DNA from: CANJBX01 sp035556735
GTDB lineage: Bacteria; Pseudomonadota; Alphaproteobacteria; Rhizobiales; Xanthobacteraceae
Direction of reading: 5' to 3'
DNA: 64,000 bases
Assembly: GCA_035556735.1 (NCBI GenBank)
Contig: DATMFF010000014.1
Location: 1 to 64,000, forward strand
Positions 16,951 to 25,605 of this stretch are shown piece by piece; the first letter of the stretch is position 1; each line of letters begins with the position of its first letter. The notes below the pieces were generated by a model. The model did not search any database. It was not told where the DNA came from and saw only the letters and a list, made by a program, of their open reading frames with translations. The position numbers were made by a program, and so were the translations under genes.

Positions 16951-18183
16951 CTACATACCCATGTGGTGGCGGTAGGCGTGCCAGAAGCCGCGCACCGCCG
17001 CTTCCGAGACCCGGCTCTCCTCCGAGCCGATGCCGCGCCCGCCCATCTCGACCACCGACAGCTCCCCGCCCGCGCCGCGCGATCCGCGCTGCACGAAACC
17101 GACCGCCGCGCCGTCCTCCATCGAGATGAAGCCCGCCGGCCCGATCAGGTTGGCCTGGCGCAGCCGCAGCTCGTGCAGCGCCTCGTCATCGGTCTCGAAC
17201 CCGAAGATCGTCCACACCAGCTCGGTGCGGTCGACGCCCAGCGGCACGATGCGCCGCACCGCGAGGCTGTTGCGGATCTGCTGCAGCACGAAGCCGGGGA
17301 ACACTGAGAGGATCTGCAGACCGACGCCGTCGCCGAACTCGTCCACCGACTTGAGCAGTTCCGGCGCCTCCAGCGCGTAGCCCTCGTTGGCCGTGCGCAT
17401 GCCGGCCTTCTCGTACTCCTTGCCCGCGTCGGCGGCGGCCATCGAATAGCTGATGTGGTTGCCGCCGTCCTCGCTCACGACGAGGCCGCCCTTCTGCGAC
17501 AGCCGGTTGAGACGGAAGGTGGTGAAGAACATGTGCAGGAGCGAAGCGTGATAGCTGTCCTTCACGTTCTCCATGTAGAGCTTCCAGTTGCTCTGCAGGA
17601 TCTGGCTGTAGCCGCCGAGCAGCCGCACCGGCGCGCGCATGACGCGGCGGATCTTGGGCGCGATCTGCGCCCCGAGATAAGTTTCCAGCGGCGGCGTGTG
17701 GCGGCCGAGCGTTCCGAACACCAGGCCCGCGAAGCACTCGACGCGGAGCTGACGCGGCGCATGCTGCTCGGGCCGGCTCTCGGGCGGCATGCCGCCCTTG
17801 CCGGCGATGCCGCGCCGGAAGGCGACGCCGGTGAGCTTGCCGCACAGGTCGTATGTCCAGTTGTGATAGACGCAGGCGATCTCCTTCGCCTCGCCGCGCT
17901 CCTTGTGGCAGAGCAGCGCGCCGCGGTGCGCGCAGCGGTTCTCGAATGCGTGGACGGCGCCGTCCTTGTCGCGCGTGACCACCACCGGCATGTCGCCGAG
18001 GAATGACGTGCGGTAGGTGTTCGGCCGCGGCAGCTCGGCTTCCATGCACAGGAAGCTCCACGTATCGCCGCGGAAGACGCGCTCCATCTCCTCACCGTAG
18101 AGCGCGGCGTCGGAATAGATCCAGTACGGGACGCGCGTCACCTGATCGCTCGGCCAGGCGCGGATGCCGGCTGCGATGGTCAT
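16951..18183 (-). CDS. Aromatic-ring-hydroxylating dioxygenase, Rieske alpha subunit
   Basis: This 410-residue catalytic subunit binds a Rieske 2Fe-2S cluster through CAHRG and CVYHNW (about residues 82-106), and the mononuclear iron through the D-x2-H-x4-H pattern in VKDSYHASLLHMFF near residue 210. The resemblance is closest to the anthranilate/salicylate-type oxygenases, but substrate cannot be fixed. It inserts dioxygen into an aromatic ring using electrons from a reductase and ferredoxin. Neither partner is in this operon; a 2Fe-2S ferredoxin and a flavin reductase occur 14 kb away but may be unrelated. The beta subunit is directly downstream and a TctC-type binding protein upstream. Confidence 0.93.
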   Translation of the reverse strand: MTIAAGIRAWPSDQVTRVPYWIYSDAALYGEEMERVFRGDTWSFLCMEAELPRPNTYRTSFLGDMPVVVTRDKDGAVHAFENRCAHRGALLCHKERGEAKEIACVYHNWTYDLCGKLTGVAFRRGIAGKGGMPPESRPEQHAPRQLRVECFAGLVFGTLGRHTPPLETYLGAQIAPKIRRVMRAPVRLLGGYSQILQSNWKLYMENVKDSYHASLLHMFFTTFRLNRLSQKGGLVVSEDGGNHISYSMAAADAGKEYEKAGMRTANEGYALEAPELLKSVDEFGDGVGLQILSVFPGFVLQQIRNSLAVRRIVPLGVDRTELVWTIFGFETDDEALHELRLRQANLIGPAGFISMEDGAAVGFVQRGSRGAGGELSVVEMGGRGIGSEESRVSEAAVRGFWHAYRHHMGM

Positions 18184-18228
18184 GGTCCTTCTCCCGATTG
18201 CAGGACGCCGTTCGAGAACGGCGCTCCG

Positions 18229-19215
18229 TCAGTTCAGCTTCACGTTCGCGGCCTTGATCACCTTGTGCCAGCGCTCGATCTCTTCCTTCATATAGGCGCT
18301 CATGTCCTCCGGCGTCCCTCCGAGCGTCTCGCCGGAGAGCTTGGCGAGCTTGGCCTGGATGTCGGGCTGCTGCAGCGCCTCGTTCACGCCGGCGTTGATC
18401 TTCATCACGATCTCGCGCGGCGTCTTCGGCGGCGCGGCGAAGGAGAACCAGGCCGCCGACTCGAAGCCGGGCAGCGTCTCGGCGATCGTTGGGACGTTGG
18501 GCAGGTCCTTCATGCGTGTCTTGGTCGCGACCGCGATCAGCTTGAGCTGGCCGCCCTGCACCAGCGCCAGCGAGGAGCCGAGATTGTCGAACATCAGATC
18601 GACGCTGCCCGCGACGAGATCCTGCAGCGCGGGCGCGGAACCTCGGTACGGCACGTGCTGCACCTTCACGCCGGCCATCATCTGGAACATCTCGGAGGTC
18701 AGGTGCGAGGTGGTGCCGTTGCCCTGCGTCGCCGAGGTCAGCTTGCCGGGATTGGCTTTGGCATAGGCGATGATCTCGGCCAGCGTCTTCTGCGGCACCT
18801 TCTGCGGATTGACGAGCAGGCCGGACGGCACGCGCGCGATCATCGCGATCGGCACGAACTGCGCCGGATCGTACGGCAGGCTCGGATAAAGATTGAGGTT
18901 CATGACCAGCGGCGGCTGCGGCGTCGAGAGCAGCGTGTAGCCGTCGGGGTCGGCCTTGAACACCTGCTCGGAGCCGATGTTGCCGGCCGCGCCCGGCTTG
19001 TTCTCGATGATGACGGGCTGGTTCCACTTGCGCGACAGGTAGTCGGCGACGAGGCGCGGCATCGCGTCGGCGGTTCCGCCGGCCGGGAACGGCACCACGA
19101 CCTTCACCGGGCGGTTCGGATAATCCTGCGCCTGCGCGAGCGTGCTCGCAGCGAGGCCGAGCGCAAGGCTCGTAATGGTGATCAGCGCGGTGCGGCGGCT
19201 CTCTCGTGCAGGCAT
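18229..19215 (-). CDS. Tripartite tricarboxylate transporter (TctC/Bug) binding protein
   Basis: A 328-residue periplasmic solute receptor of the Bug family. A signal peptide (TALITITSLALGLAASTLAQA) is followed by DYPNRPVKVVVPFPAGGTAD, the conserved start of the mature protein, and by IIENKPGAAGNIGSEQVFKA and LTSATQGNGTTSHL, all diagnostic. Bug proteins bind carboxylates or other small acids. No TctA or TctB membrane subunit is nearby, which is common for orphan Bug genes. It lies 45 bases upstream of the dioxygenase alpha gene, suggesting it captures the aromatic substrate or a product. The upstream gap 19216-19419 is a divergent promoter region. Confidence 0.92.
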   Translation of the reverse strand: MPARESRRTALITITSLALGLAASTLAQAQDYPNRPVKVVVPFPAGGTADAMPRLVADYLSRKWNQPVIIENKPGAAGNIGSEQVFKADPDGYTLLSTPQPPLVMNLNLYPSLPYDPAQFVPIAMIARVPSGLLVNPQKVPQKTLAEIIAYAKANPGKLTSATQGNGTTSHLTSEMFQMMAGVKVQHVPYRGSAPALQDLVAGSVDLMFDNLGSSLALVQGGQLKLIAVATKTRMKDLPNVPTIAETLPGFESAAWFSFAAPPKTPREIVMKINAGVNEALQQPDIQAKLAKLSGETLGGTPEDMSAYMKEEIERWHKVIKAANVKLN

Positions 19216-19419
19216 GGCGTCTCCCCTCGTGCGCCGCGGCGTCAGGTCCCGCGGTTGGCCGGGACATTAGAGCATGGGCGGCGAAGCTGGCTACCGCTTT
19301 CGTGGGCGCCGCATGCGCCATTTCGCCGTGCGCATGGCGTCGAAAACGTGCCGCGACACCGCGTTGACTTCGCGCGCGCGAGCCGACACGCTTGCCAGAT
19401 CATCCTCGGGGGAGCCGAC

Positions 19420-20295
19420 ATGCATCCACGCGAACGGCTGGCGTTCTCGCCGATCGAAGGTCGGCCGCCGCTCAAATTCCCCGACGGCGTGCGCCTCGTG
19501 GTCTGGCCCGTGCTCTCGCTCGAGGAGTGGGACATGTCGCGTCCGATGGCGCGCATGGTGATCACGCCGCCGCAGGGTCAGCCGATGCTGCCCGACCATC
19601 CCAACTGGACCTGGCACGAGTACGGCATGCGCGTCGGATTCTGGCGTATGAAGCGCCTGTTCGACCGCCTCAAGATCACGCCGACGGTCGCCATCAACGC
19701 GCGCGTGTGCCAGACCTACGAGCCCGTCGTGCGCGCCTGCGCCGACGCCGGCTGGGAGCTCAACGCGCACGGCTACGACCAGGTGCCGATGCACACGCTC
19801 GCCGACCAGAAAGGCTCCATCGACAAGACCGTCGCCGCGATCGAGAAGTTCTGGGGCAAGCGTCCGCGCGGATGGTTCGGCCCCGGGCTGACGCAGACCT
19901 TCGACACGCTCGACTATCTGTCGGAGGCGGGCATCGAATACATCGGCGACTGGGTGCTCGACGAGGAGCCGGTCACGCTCAAGACCACGCACAAGCCGGT
20001 CGTCGCCCTGCCCTATAATTTCGAGCTGCACGACATCGTGGTGATGGCGCTGCAGCACCAGAGCTCCGACATGATGTACCGCCGCACCCTCGACGCCTTC
20101 GAGGTGCTCTACGCGGAATCGACCACGCGCGCGAAGATCATGGCGGTGGCCATGCACCCCTACCTGTCCGGCGTGCCGCACCGCATCGGCCATGTCGAGC
20201 GCATGTTCGAGGAGATCTTGGCGAAGCCCGGCGTGGCCTGCTGGGACGGCGAGAGGATCCTCGACTGGTATCTCAAGGTCCGCCCGGCCGCCTGA
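19420..20295 (+). CDS. Polysaccharide-deacetylase-family hydrolase (PuuE-like)
   Basis: This 291-residue protein belongs to the NodB/polysaccharide deacetylase superfamily, in the branch that includes cofactor-independent allantoinase PuuE. Visible blocks are HPRERLAFSPIEGRPPLKFPD, IKITPTVAINARVCQTYEPV, WELNAHGYDQVPMH (metal-region His) and GPGLTQTFDTLDYLSEAGIEYIGDW, with the late HPYLSGVPHRIGH motif. The reaction is probably amide or imide hydrolysis on a small molecule, not cell wall deacetylation, but this is inferred from the family branch. It is divergent from the dioxygenase operon and has GGGGGAG before the ATG. Confidence 0.82.
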   Translation: MHPRERLAFSPIEGRPPLKFPDGVRLVVWPVLSLEEWDMSRPMARMVITPPQGQPMLPDHPNWTWHEYGMRVGFWRMKRLFDRLKITPTVAINARVCQTYEPVVRACADAGWELNAHGYDQVPMHTLADQKGSIDKTVAAIEKFWGKRPRGWFGPGLTQTFDTLDYLSEAGIEYIGDWVLDEEPVTLKTTHKPVVALPYNFELHDIVVMALQHQSSDMMYRRTLDAFEVLYAESTTRAKIMAVAMHPYLSGVPHRIGHVERMFEEILAKPGVACWDGERILDWYLKVRPAA

Positions 20296-20324
20296 CCCGC
20301 ACACGGCCGTCTGACATGAGTGCT

Positions 20325-20338
20325 TTGACGCAGGTCAA
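20325..20338. promoter_or_regulatory. FNR/FixK anaerobox upstream of hemN
   Basis: TTGAC-GCAG-GTCAA is a perfect palindrome of the FNR/FixK type (TTGAY-N4-RTCAA). Oxygen-independent hemN genes are controlled by FixK/FNR proteins in rhizobia. The site lies 34 bases before the ATG at 20373 but inside the reading frame if translation began at the ATG at 20316, which argues for the later start. Confidence 0.65.
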
Positions 20339-20372
20339 GGCCGTCGCGGGCCGCGTGCGCGAAACATGCGCC

Positions 20373-21722
20373 ATGCACGATTCCCTCGCGTTCGCGGGAC
20401 GCAACGTTCCCCGCTACACGTCCTATCCGACGGCGCCGCATTTCACGGCGGACGTGACCGCCGACACCTATGCCGGCTGGCTCGCCGCGCTCGCCCCCGC
20501 GCAACGCCTCTCGCTTTACCTGCACGTTCCCTACTGCACCAACCTCTGCCTCTACTGCGGCTGCCACACCAAGGTGATGCGGCGGCAGGACCCGCTCGAG
20601 CAATACGCCAAGCTGCTCATGCGCGAGATCGCGCTGGCGGGCCGCGCGGCGGGCTCACGTTCCGTGCAGTACATCCATTGGGGCGGCGGCACGCCCTCGA
20701 TCCTCGGACCGGACCGGCTGCGGCACGTGACCGACGCGCTCGCCGCGCACTTCGACCTCGCTCAGATCGACGAGCACGCCATCGAGCTCGATCCGCGCCA
20801 CCTGCCGCCTGCGTTGGTGCGCGGCCTCGCCGCCATCGGGATCAACCGCGTCAGCCTGGGCGTGCAGGAGTTCACGCCGCGCGTGCAGGAGGCGATCGGC
20901 CGCGTGCAGCCCTATGCGCTGGTGCGCAAGGGTGTCGAGGCGCTGCGCGAGGCCGGCCTCACGCGCATCAACTTCGACCTGATGTACGGCCTGCCGTTGC
21001 AGACCACCGACGATATCAAGCGGACGGTCGAACTCGCCTGCGGGCTTGCACCCGACCGCGTCGCGCTGTTCGGCTACGCGCACGTGCCCTGGTTCAAGGC
21101 GCGCCAGCGGCTGATCGACGCCGCCGCCCTGCCCGGCCTCACCGCGCGCATCGCGCAGGCGGAGGTCGCGGCGCAGGCGCTCGCCGCCCACGGCTATGTC
21201 GCGATCGGGCTCGATCACTTCGCTAGGCCTGACGACAGCCTCGCGATCGCGGCGCGCGAGCGCAGGCTGCACCGCAATTTCCAGGGCTACACCACGGACG
21301 CCGCCGACGCGCTGATCGGCTTCGGCGTCTCGGCGATCGGACGGCTGCCGCAGGGCTACGCGCAGAACGTCGCCGACGTCGGCAACTATGCGCGCGCGAT
21401 CGAGTCCGGACGGCTCGCCACGGCGCGCGGCTTCGCCTTCGCCGGCGAAGACCGCCTGCGCGCGCATGTCATCGAAGCGCTGATGTGCAATCTCGCGGTC
21501 GATCTCGACGCCGCCATCGACGCGGTGCCGACGCCGGGCGCAAATCCGAACTTCGCCGCCGAGCTCGCGGAACTCGCGCCGCTCGCCGCGCGCGGCCTCG
21601 TGACGATCGACGGCCACCGCATCACCGTCACCGAGGCCGGGCGGCCGTTCGTGCGCCTCGTCGCCGCGGCCTTCGACGCTTACCTGACGGCAGCCCCCGC
21701 CCGCCATTCGGTCGCCGTCTGA
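20373..21722 (+). CDS. hemN: Oxygen-independent coproporphyrinogen III oxidase HemN
   Basis: HemN is a radical-SAM enzyme that decarboxylates coproporphyrinogen III to protoporphyrinogen IX without oxygen, in the cytoplasm. The hallmark NVPRYTSYPTAPHF is at the N-terminus, the 4Fe-4S site is CTNLCLYCGC, and YIHWGGGTPSIL, INRVSLGVQEF and INFDLMYGLPLQT follow. The product is 449 residues from the ATG at 20373, normal for the family. An in-frame ATG at 20316 would add 19 residues, but the FNR/FixK box sits inside that extension. A bidirectional hairpin at 21741-21768 follows the stop. Confidence 0.93.
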   Translation: MHDSLAFAGRNVPRYTSYPTAPHFTADVTADTYAGWLAALAPAQRLSLYLHVPYCTNLCLYCGCHTKVMRRQDPLEQYAKLLMREIALAGRAAGSRSVQYIHWGGGTPSILGPDRLRHVTDALAAHFDLAQIDEHAIELDPRHLPPALVRGLAAIGINRVSLGVQEFTPRVQEAIGRVQPYALVRKGVEALREAGLTRINFDLMYGLPLQTTDDIKRTVELACGLAPDRVALFGYAHVPWFKARQRLIDAAALPGLTARIAQAEVAAQALAAHGYVAIGLDHFARPDDSLAIAARERRLHRNFQGYTTDAADALIGFGVSAIGRLPQGYAQNVADVGNYARAIESGRLATARGFAFAGEDRLRAHVIEALMCNLAVDLDAAIDAVPTPGANPNFAAELAELAPLAARGLVTIDGHRITVTEAGRPFVRLVAAAFDAYLTAAPARHSVAV

Positions 21723-21740
21723 GCCCGACGCAGACGCATA

Positions 21741-21768
21741 CAGCCCCCGCGCTCGCGCGCGAGGGCTG
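21741..21768. terminator. Hairpin between hemN and the converging DUF892 gene
   Basis: The arms CAGCCCCCGCGC and GCGCGAGGGCTG pair over about 12 bp with one mismatch and a short loop. It lies 18 bases after the hemN stop and 42 bases after the end of the opposing gene, so it can serve both as a terminator. A strong T-run is lacking. Confidence 0.55.
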
Positions 21769-21810
21769 CTCCTGCCGCCCTTGAGGCGGCGATATGGTCA
21801 CGCCGCGATG

Positions 21811-22314
21811 CTAGGCGGCGCGGCGGTTGATCGCGCTCTCGGCCAGCGACGTAAGCTTCTTGTCGGTGGCCTTCTCCTCATCGAGGTTGAGCTGCAGCTT
21901 GGCGGCGCAGTCCTTCCGGCCGAGCTGCTTGGCCCATTCGACCAGCGTGCCGTAACGCGTGATCTCGTAGTGCTCCACCGCCTGCGCCGCCGCGATCAGC
22001 GCCGCGTCGAGCACCTTCTTGTCCGCGACCTCGCCGGCGACGTCCTCGGCCTCGTCGATGATGCCGTCGATCGCCGGGCAATCGACGCCCTTGATCTCCG
22101 CGCCGTGCATGCGGAACACATCCTCGAGTCGCGCGATCTGGTTCTGGGTCTCGTCGAGATGCGTCTTGAAGGCCTGCTTGAGCTGCGCGTCGCTGGCCTT
22201 TTCGATCATCTCGGGCAGCGACTTCGCGATCTGCTTCTCGGCGTAATAGATGTCCTGCAGCGTGTGCACGAACAGATCGTCCATCGTCTTGATGTCTTTC
22301 GAAAAGAAACCCAT
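21811..22314 (-). CDS. DUF892 ferritin-like protein (YciE/YciF type)
   Basis: A 167-residue four-helix-bundle protein of the DUF892 family. Helices carry ferritin-like acidic and His residues: LFVHTLQDIYYAEKQIAKSLPEM, THLDETQNQIARLEDVF, ALIAAAQAVEHYEITRYGTL and LNLDEEKATDKKLTSLAE. E. coli YciE and YciF are members of unknown function induced by stress and may bind a di-metal centre. The ATG at 22314 follows GGAAGGACG. It stands alone; the neighbours are unrelated in direction. Confidence in family is high, in function low. Confidence 0.88.
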   Translation of the reverse strand: MGFFSKDIKTMDDLFVHTLQDIYYAEKQIAKSLPEMIEKASDAQLKQAFKTHLDETQNQIARLEDVFRMHGAEIKGVDCPAIDGIIDEAEDVAGEVADKKVLDAALIAAAQAVEHYEITRYGTLVEWAKQLGRKDCAAKLQLNLDEEKATDKKLTSLAESAINRRAA

Positions 22315-22585
22315 GCCGGTCGTCCTTCCTTGCCTGCGTTGATTGGTTCGCGAGTGTGGATGCGATGCGCCGCGCGCGGAGGCCGCAGCGTCGGCCGCGC
22401 GGTCCCACCGCGGCGGCTATCGTGCGTCAACGTCGCGTCGCGCCGGACAGTTCCGCGCCACACTTGCGGTTTTCGCGGAGGGCGATGTGGCGGCTCGGCA
22501 TGGTGGCATCGTCCGCTGCCGGCGGACGCTCGCGCCGGCCGGGACGGCCTTGCCCGGCGCACTGATCATTGTTACCACCGGCGCC

Positions 22586-23023
22586 ATGGCTGGCGATTCA
22601 ACCCCGTCCCGCGCCCTCCCGCTGCTCACCGCCTTGACCGGCGGCGTGCTGCTCGCCCTTGCGCTGCAGATCTCGCTCACCGCGCGCGGCCTGCAGATCG
22701 CCGACGTGTTCTCCGACGTGCTGGCGGGCAACCCGGTGCGGCTGCGCGCAGCCATGGTGTGGTGGGTGATCGCGGGCTCCGCCCTCGTGACCGGCGCGCT
22801 CGTGTCCTGGGCGCTCGCGCATTTTGCGCCGCCGTGGCACAGCTATCGCGGCCTGCGCTGGATCATCGGTGCGATCATCGTGTTCGCGCTCGCGCATATC
22901 GGCCACGGGGCCGAGCTGCCCCATGGCGTGTCGCCGGTGGTCTATCTCATGGCCTCGGCCGCCGCCGTGGTCGTCGCCGCGGTCATGGCCCTGATCGGAG
23001 CCGTGTTCGCGCTTCGCGGATAG
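22586..23023 (+). CDS. Small hypothetical membrane protein
   Basis: This 145-residue product has four hydrophobic segments (about residues 10-32, 55-76, 92-108 and 115-140), for example LLTALTGGVLLALALQISLT and SPVVYLMASAAAVVVAAVMA. I do not recognise a family, and there are no catalytic motifs. The ATG at 22586 lacks a good ribosome-binding site; the same frame is open further upstream to 22343, but that part is not protein-like. The 271-base gap before it shows no feature I can support. Confidence 0.5.
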   Translation: MAGDSTPSRALPLLTALTGGVLLALALQISLTARGLQIADVFSDVLAGNPVRLRAAMVWWVIAGSALVTGALVSWALAHFAPPWHSYRGLRWIIGAIIVFALAHIGHGAELPHGVSPVVYLMASAAAVVVAAVMALIGAVFALRG

Positions 23024-23033
23024 GCGAACGCCG

Positions 23034-23186
23034 TCACCCCGGCCGCTGGTCCTTGCAGACGAGCGGCCCTGCATCGACACGGAAGATCGAATTGCCGCAC
23101 TTGTCGCAGGCCGCGACCAGCAGCGCGGCCGCTGCGATCACCGCGACGCGCAGCGCCGCGCGCGAAAGCGCCGATGTTGGTAGCAT
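23034..23186 (-). CDS. Small lipoprotein
   Basis: A 50-residue product with an obvious lipoprotein signal: MLPTSALSRAALRVAVIAAA then the lipobox LLVAAC, after which only about 22 residues remain (DKCGNSIFRVDAGPLVCKDQ). Two further cysteines could form a disulphide. GGAGA precedes the ATG at 23186. Short lipoproteins of this shape are common and often unannotated. No function can be assigned. It converges with the membrane protein gene and is divergent from a secreted protein gene. Confidence 0.55.
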   Translation of the reverse strand: MLPTSALSRAALRVAVIAAAALLVAACDKCGNSIFRVDAGPLVCKDQRPG

Positions 23187-23316
23187 GCTGGTCTCCACCC
23201 GATCCTCGTCGCCACGCTTATAGCGCGCGTTCACGCCGCGTGCACATGCGCGTTGCCCGGAACCGCCCCGTGCGGCTGGCGTTGGCTCCCGACACATCAT
23301 CGAACGGAGCCTCAAG

Positions 23317-23823
23317 ATGTCGAAGCGGCTGTCGAGCTATATCCTCATCGCGCTGCTCGCCGGCAGCAGCCCTGCGCTCGCGCAAGGTTCTGGCGGCGGT
23401 GGATCGGGCGGCTCGGCAGGCGGGGCAGCGGGCGGCGCCGCCGGCAGCGCGAGCGCACCGTCGGCCGCGCCCTCACCCGGCGGCACCGGCACCACCGGTC
23501 CGACCAACCCCAACATGCCCGCGCAGGTCACCGGCAATCCGGCCGCGCCGGTGCCGGGCCAGTCGAGCCCGCTGCCGCCGCAGATCCAGTCGCAGGGCAC
23601 GCCGCCCGCCAACACCGCCGGCGGCGCCGGCACGGCGCCGGGCACCTCCACCGCGACGCGTCCGGGCTGCGGCAGCAGCACGACGGCCGGCTCCGCCTCA
23701 ACCGGCACGACCGCCTCCTCCGGCACGCCGCGCATCGCCAACGACCCGGCGCTTGCCGGTACGCAGAGCACCGTACGCGGCTCGACAACCACGCAAGGCG
23801 GCAGTGGCGTCAGCAACTGCTAG
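23317..23823 (+). CDS. Gly/Ser/Thr/Pro-rich secreted protein
   Basis: I do not recognise this 168-residue protein. It has a signal peptide (SSYILIALLAGSSPALAQ) followed by a low-complexity mature region of Gly, Ser, Ala, Pro and Thr (GSGGGGSGGSAGGAAGG at the start) with two late cysteines (one in RPGCGSSTTAG and the terminal residue pair NC). Such sequence is likely unstructured and periplasmic or cell-surface. CTCAAG precedes the ATG. Codon usage is like its neighbours, so I think the frame is real, but a function cannot be inferred. Confidence 0.6.
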   Translation: MSKRLSSYILIALLAGSSPALAQGSGGGGSGGSAGGAAGGAAGSASAPSAAPSPGGTGTTGPTNPNMPAQVTGNPAAPVPGQSSPLPPQIQSQGTPPANTAGGAGTAPGTSTATRPGCGSSTTAGSASTGTTASSGTPRIANDPALAGTQSTVRGSTTTQGGSGVSNC

Positions 23824-23955
23824 CGCCCGCTCGCACCTGCACATCAAGGATGCGTGAGAGCGGCAACCAAGGGTGCTGAGCCACCTGCGCCGCCCGGAAC
23901 ACGCCGCCTCGCCGCGGGTTCTGGTCCCTGGGGCCATCTGACAAGGACCAGACCG

Positions 23956-24339
23956 ATGAAATCCCTCGCCCTCACGGCTCTTGCCGGCTTGCTGCTGGCC
24001 GGCACCGCGGCCGCGCCGACCGGCGCCAACGCGCGGGAGGCACTGTCCGCGCGCTCGTCGGTCGAGCGGCCGACCGACGTTTCGACCGCGAAACGAAATC
24101 AGACGGCCGCGAGGCACCATGCCGCCGCGCGCCACCGGCCGCGCGTCTATGGCTACGCCCCCGGCGCCTACGGGTATGTCGCGCCGACCTATGGCCCGCC
24201 CGCCTACGCCTATCAGGGATGGCGCCCCGCCGATCCGACCTGGGGGCCCGGCACGCCGATGCTGCGCTACTATCAAAGCATCGGCCGCTGCGTGATCGAC
24301 GAGGGCTACGGCCGCTACACGTTCTGCAGCAATCAGTAA
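23956..24339 (+). CDS. Small Tyr/His-rich secreted protein
   Basis: A 127-residue protein with a signal peptide (MKSLALTALAGLLLAGTAAA). The mature part is basic with HHAAARHRPR, then Tyr/Pro/Gly-rich (YGYAPGAYGYVAPTYGPPAY), and ends in a compact Cys-containing segment (YYQSIGRCVIDEGYGRYTFCSNQ). This C-terminal piece is the recurring end of many small exported proteins of this order. Function unknown. ATG at 23956 follows AAGGACC. It converges with the VWA protein gene 59 bases away. Confidence 0.65.
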   Translation: MKSLALTALAGLLLAGTAAAPTGANAREALSARSSVERPTDVSTAKRNQTAARHHAAARHRPRVYGYAPGAYGYVAPTYGPPAYAYQGWRPADPTWGPGTPMLRYYQSIGRCVIDEGYGRYTFCSNQ

Positions 24340-24397
24340 CGCTCGCGACGCTCCGATCTATGCGCGTGACCCCGATCCCCGAGGCAGCGACCCGTCC

Positions 24398-25573
24398 CTA
24401 GCGCACCAGTTCCTTCATCGCGCGGTCGAGGCCCTCGAGGGTGAGCGGATACATACGCCCGCCCATCAGGTTGCGCATGATCTGGATCGAATGCGTGTAG
24501 TGCCAGCTCTCCTCCGAGACGGGGTTGAGCCACACCGCCGATGGATAGGTGCGCGTCACGCGCTCCATCCAGACCTGCCCCGGCTCCTCGTTCATGTGCT
24601 CGACCGAGCCGCCGACGGCCGCGATCTCGTAGGGCGACATCGAGGCGTCGCCGACGAAGATCACCTTGTAGTCGTGCGGATAGGTGTGCATCACGTCGAA
24701 GGTCGGCGTCGTGTCGTCGAAGCGGCGACGGTTGTTCTTCCACACGCGCTCGTAGATGCAGTTGTGGAAGTAGAAGTGCTCCATGTGCTTGAACTCGGCG
24801 CGCGCGGCCGAGAACAGCTCCTCGGTCGCCTTGATGTGCCAGTCCATCGAGCCACCGATGTCGAAGAACAAGAGCACCTTCACCGCATTGTGCCGCTCGG
24901 GCCGCATCTGGATGTCGAGATAGGCCTTACGCGCGGTCTCCTGGATGGTGCCGTCGAGGTCGAGCTCCTCGGGCGCGCCGGTGCGCGCGAACTTGCGCAG
25001 GCGTCGCAGCGCGAGCTTGATATTGCGGGTGCCGAGCTCGACGCGGTCGTCGAGGTCCTTGAACTCGCGCTTGTCCCACACCTTCACGGCGCGGAAGTGG
25101 CGGTTGCCCTCCTGGCCGATGCGGATGCCTTCCGGATTGTAGCCGTAAGCGCCGAACGGCGAGGTGCCCGCCGTGCCGATCCATTTCGATCCGCCCTGGT
25201 GGCGCTTCTCCTGCTCCGCGAGCCGCTTGCGCAGCGTCTCGAGCAGCTTGTCGAGCCCGCCGAGCGCTTCGATCTGCGCCTTCTCCTCGTCGGTGAGATA
25301 TTTCTCCGCAAGCTTCTTGAGCCATTCCTTTGGAATTTCCGCGGTCAGCGCGTCGCCGAGCAGATCGAGGCCCTTGAAGACGTGGCCGAACACGCGATCG
25401 AACTTGTCGAGGTTGCGCTCGTCCTTCACCAGCGCCGCGCGCGACAGGTAATAGAAGTCCTCGACGCGCCGCTGCGCGAGGTCGCGGTCCATCGCCTCCA
25501 TCAGCGTGAGGTATTCGCGCAGCGTGACCGGCACCCCGGCCTGCTTGAGCTCGGTGAAGAACGTGATGAACAT
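24398..25573 (-). CDS. CoxE-like von Willebrand factor A domain protein
   Basis: A 391-residue cytoplasmic VWA protein. The N-terminal half (MFITFFTELKQAGVPVTLREYLTLMEAMD, then FYYLSRAALVKDERNLDKFDRVF) is typical of CoxE relatives. The metal-ion-dependent adhesion site is VLLFFDIGGSMDWHI at about residue 240, the DxGGS variant of this group, followed by HFYFHNCIYERVW. CoxE/VWA proteins pair with MoxR ATPases to activate metalloenzymes. Here the MoxR gene is 15.4 kb away at 8157-9002 rather than adjacent, which is unusual. The next gene downstream converges, and the GT4 gene lies 32 bases upstream on the same strand. Confidence 0.9.
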   Translation of the reverse strand: MFITFFTELKQAGVPVTLREYLTLMEAMDRDLAQRRVEDFYYLSRAALVKDERNLDKFDRVFGHVFKGLDLLGDALTAEIPKEWLKKLAEKYLTDEEKAQIEALGGLDKLLETLRKRLAEQEKRHQGGSKWIGTAGTSPFGAYGYNPEGIRIGQEGNRHFRAVKVWDKREFKDLDDRVELGTRNIKLALRRLRKFARTGAPEELDLDGTIQETARKAYLDIQMRPERHNAVKVLLFFDIGGSMDWHIKATEELFSAARAEFKHMEHFYFHNCIYERVWKNNRRRFDDTTPTFDVMHTYPHDYKVIFVGDASMSPYEIAAVGGSVEHMNEEPGQVWMERVTRTYPSAVWLNPVSEESWHYTHSIQIMRNLMGGRMYPLTLEGLDRAMKELVR

Positions 25574-25605
25574 GGCTCCGAGCATTGGCCCGGAGCCCGC
25601 GCGGG

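Noticed and set aside
18229..19215. Reading the TctC-type protein as a transposon-borne or foreign gene
   Set aside because: Base composition and codon choice match the neighbours, and no mobile-element ends are present.
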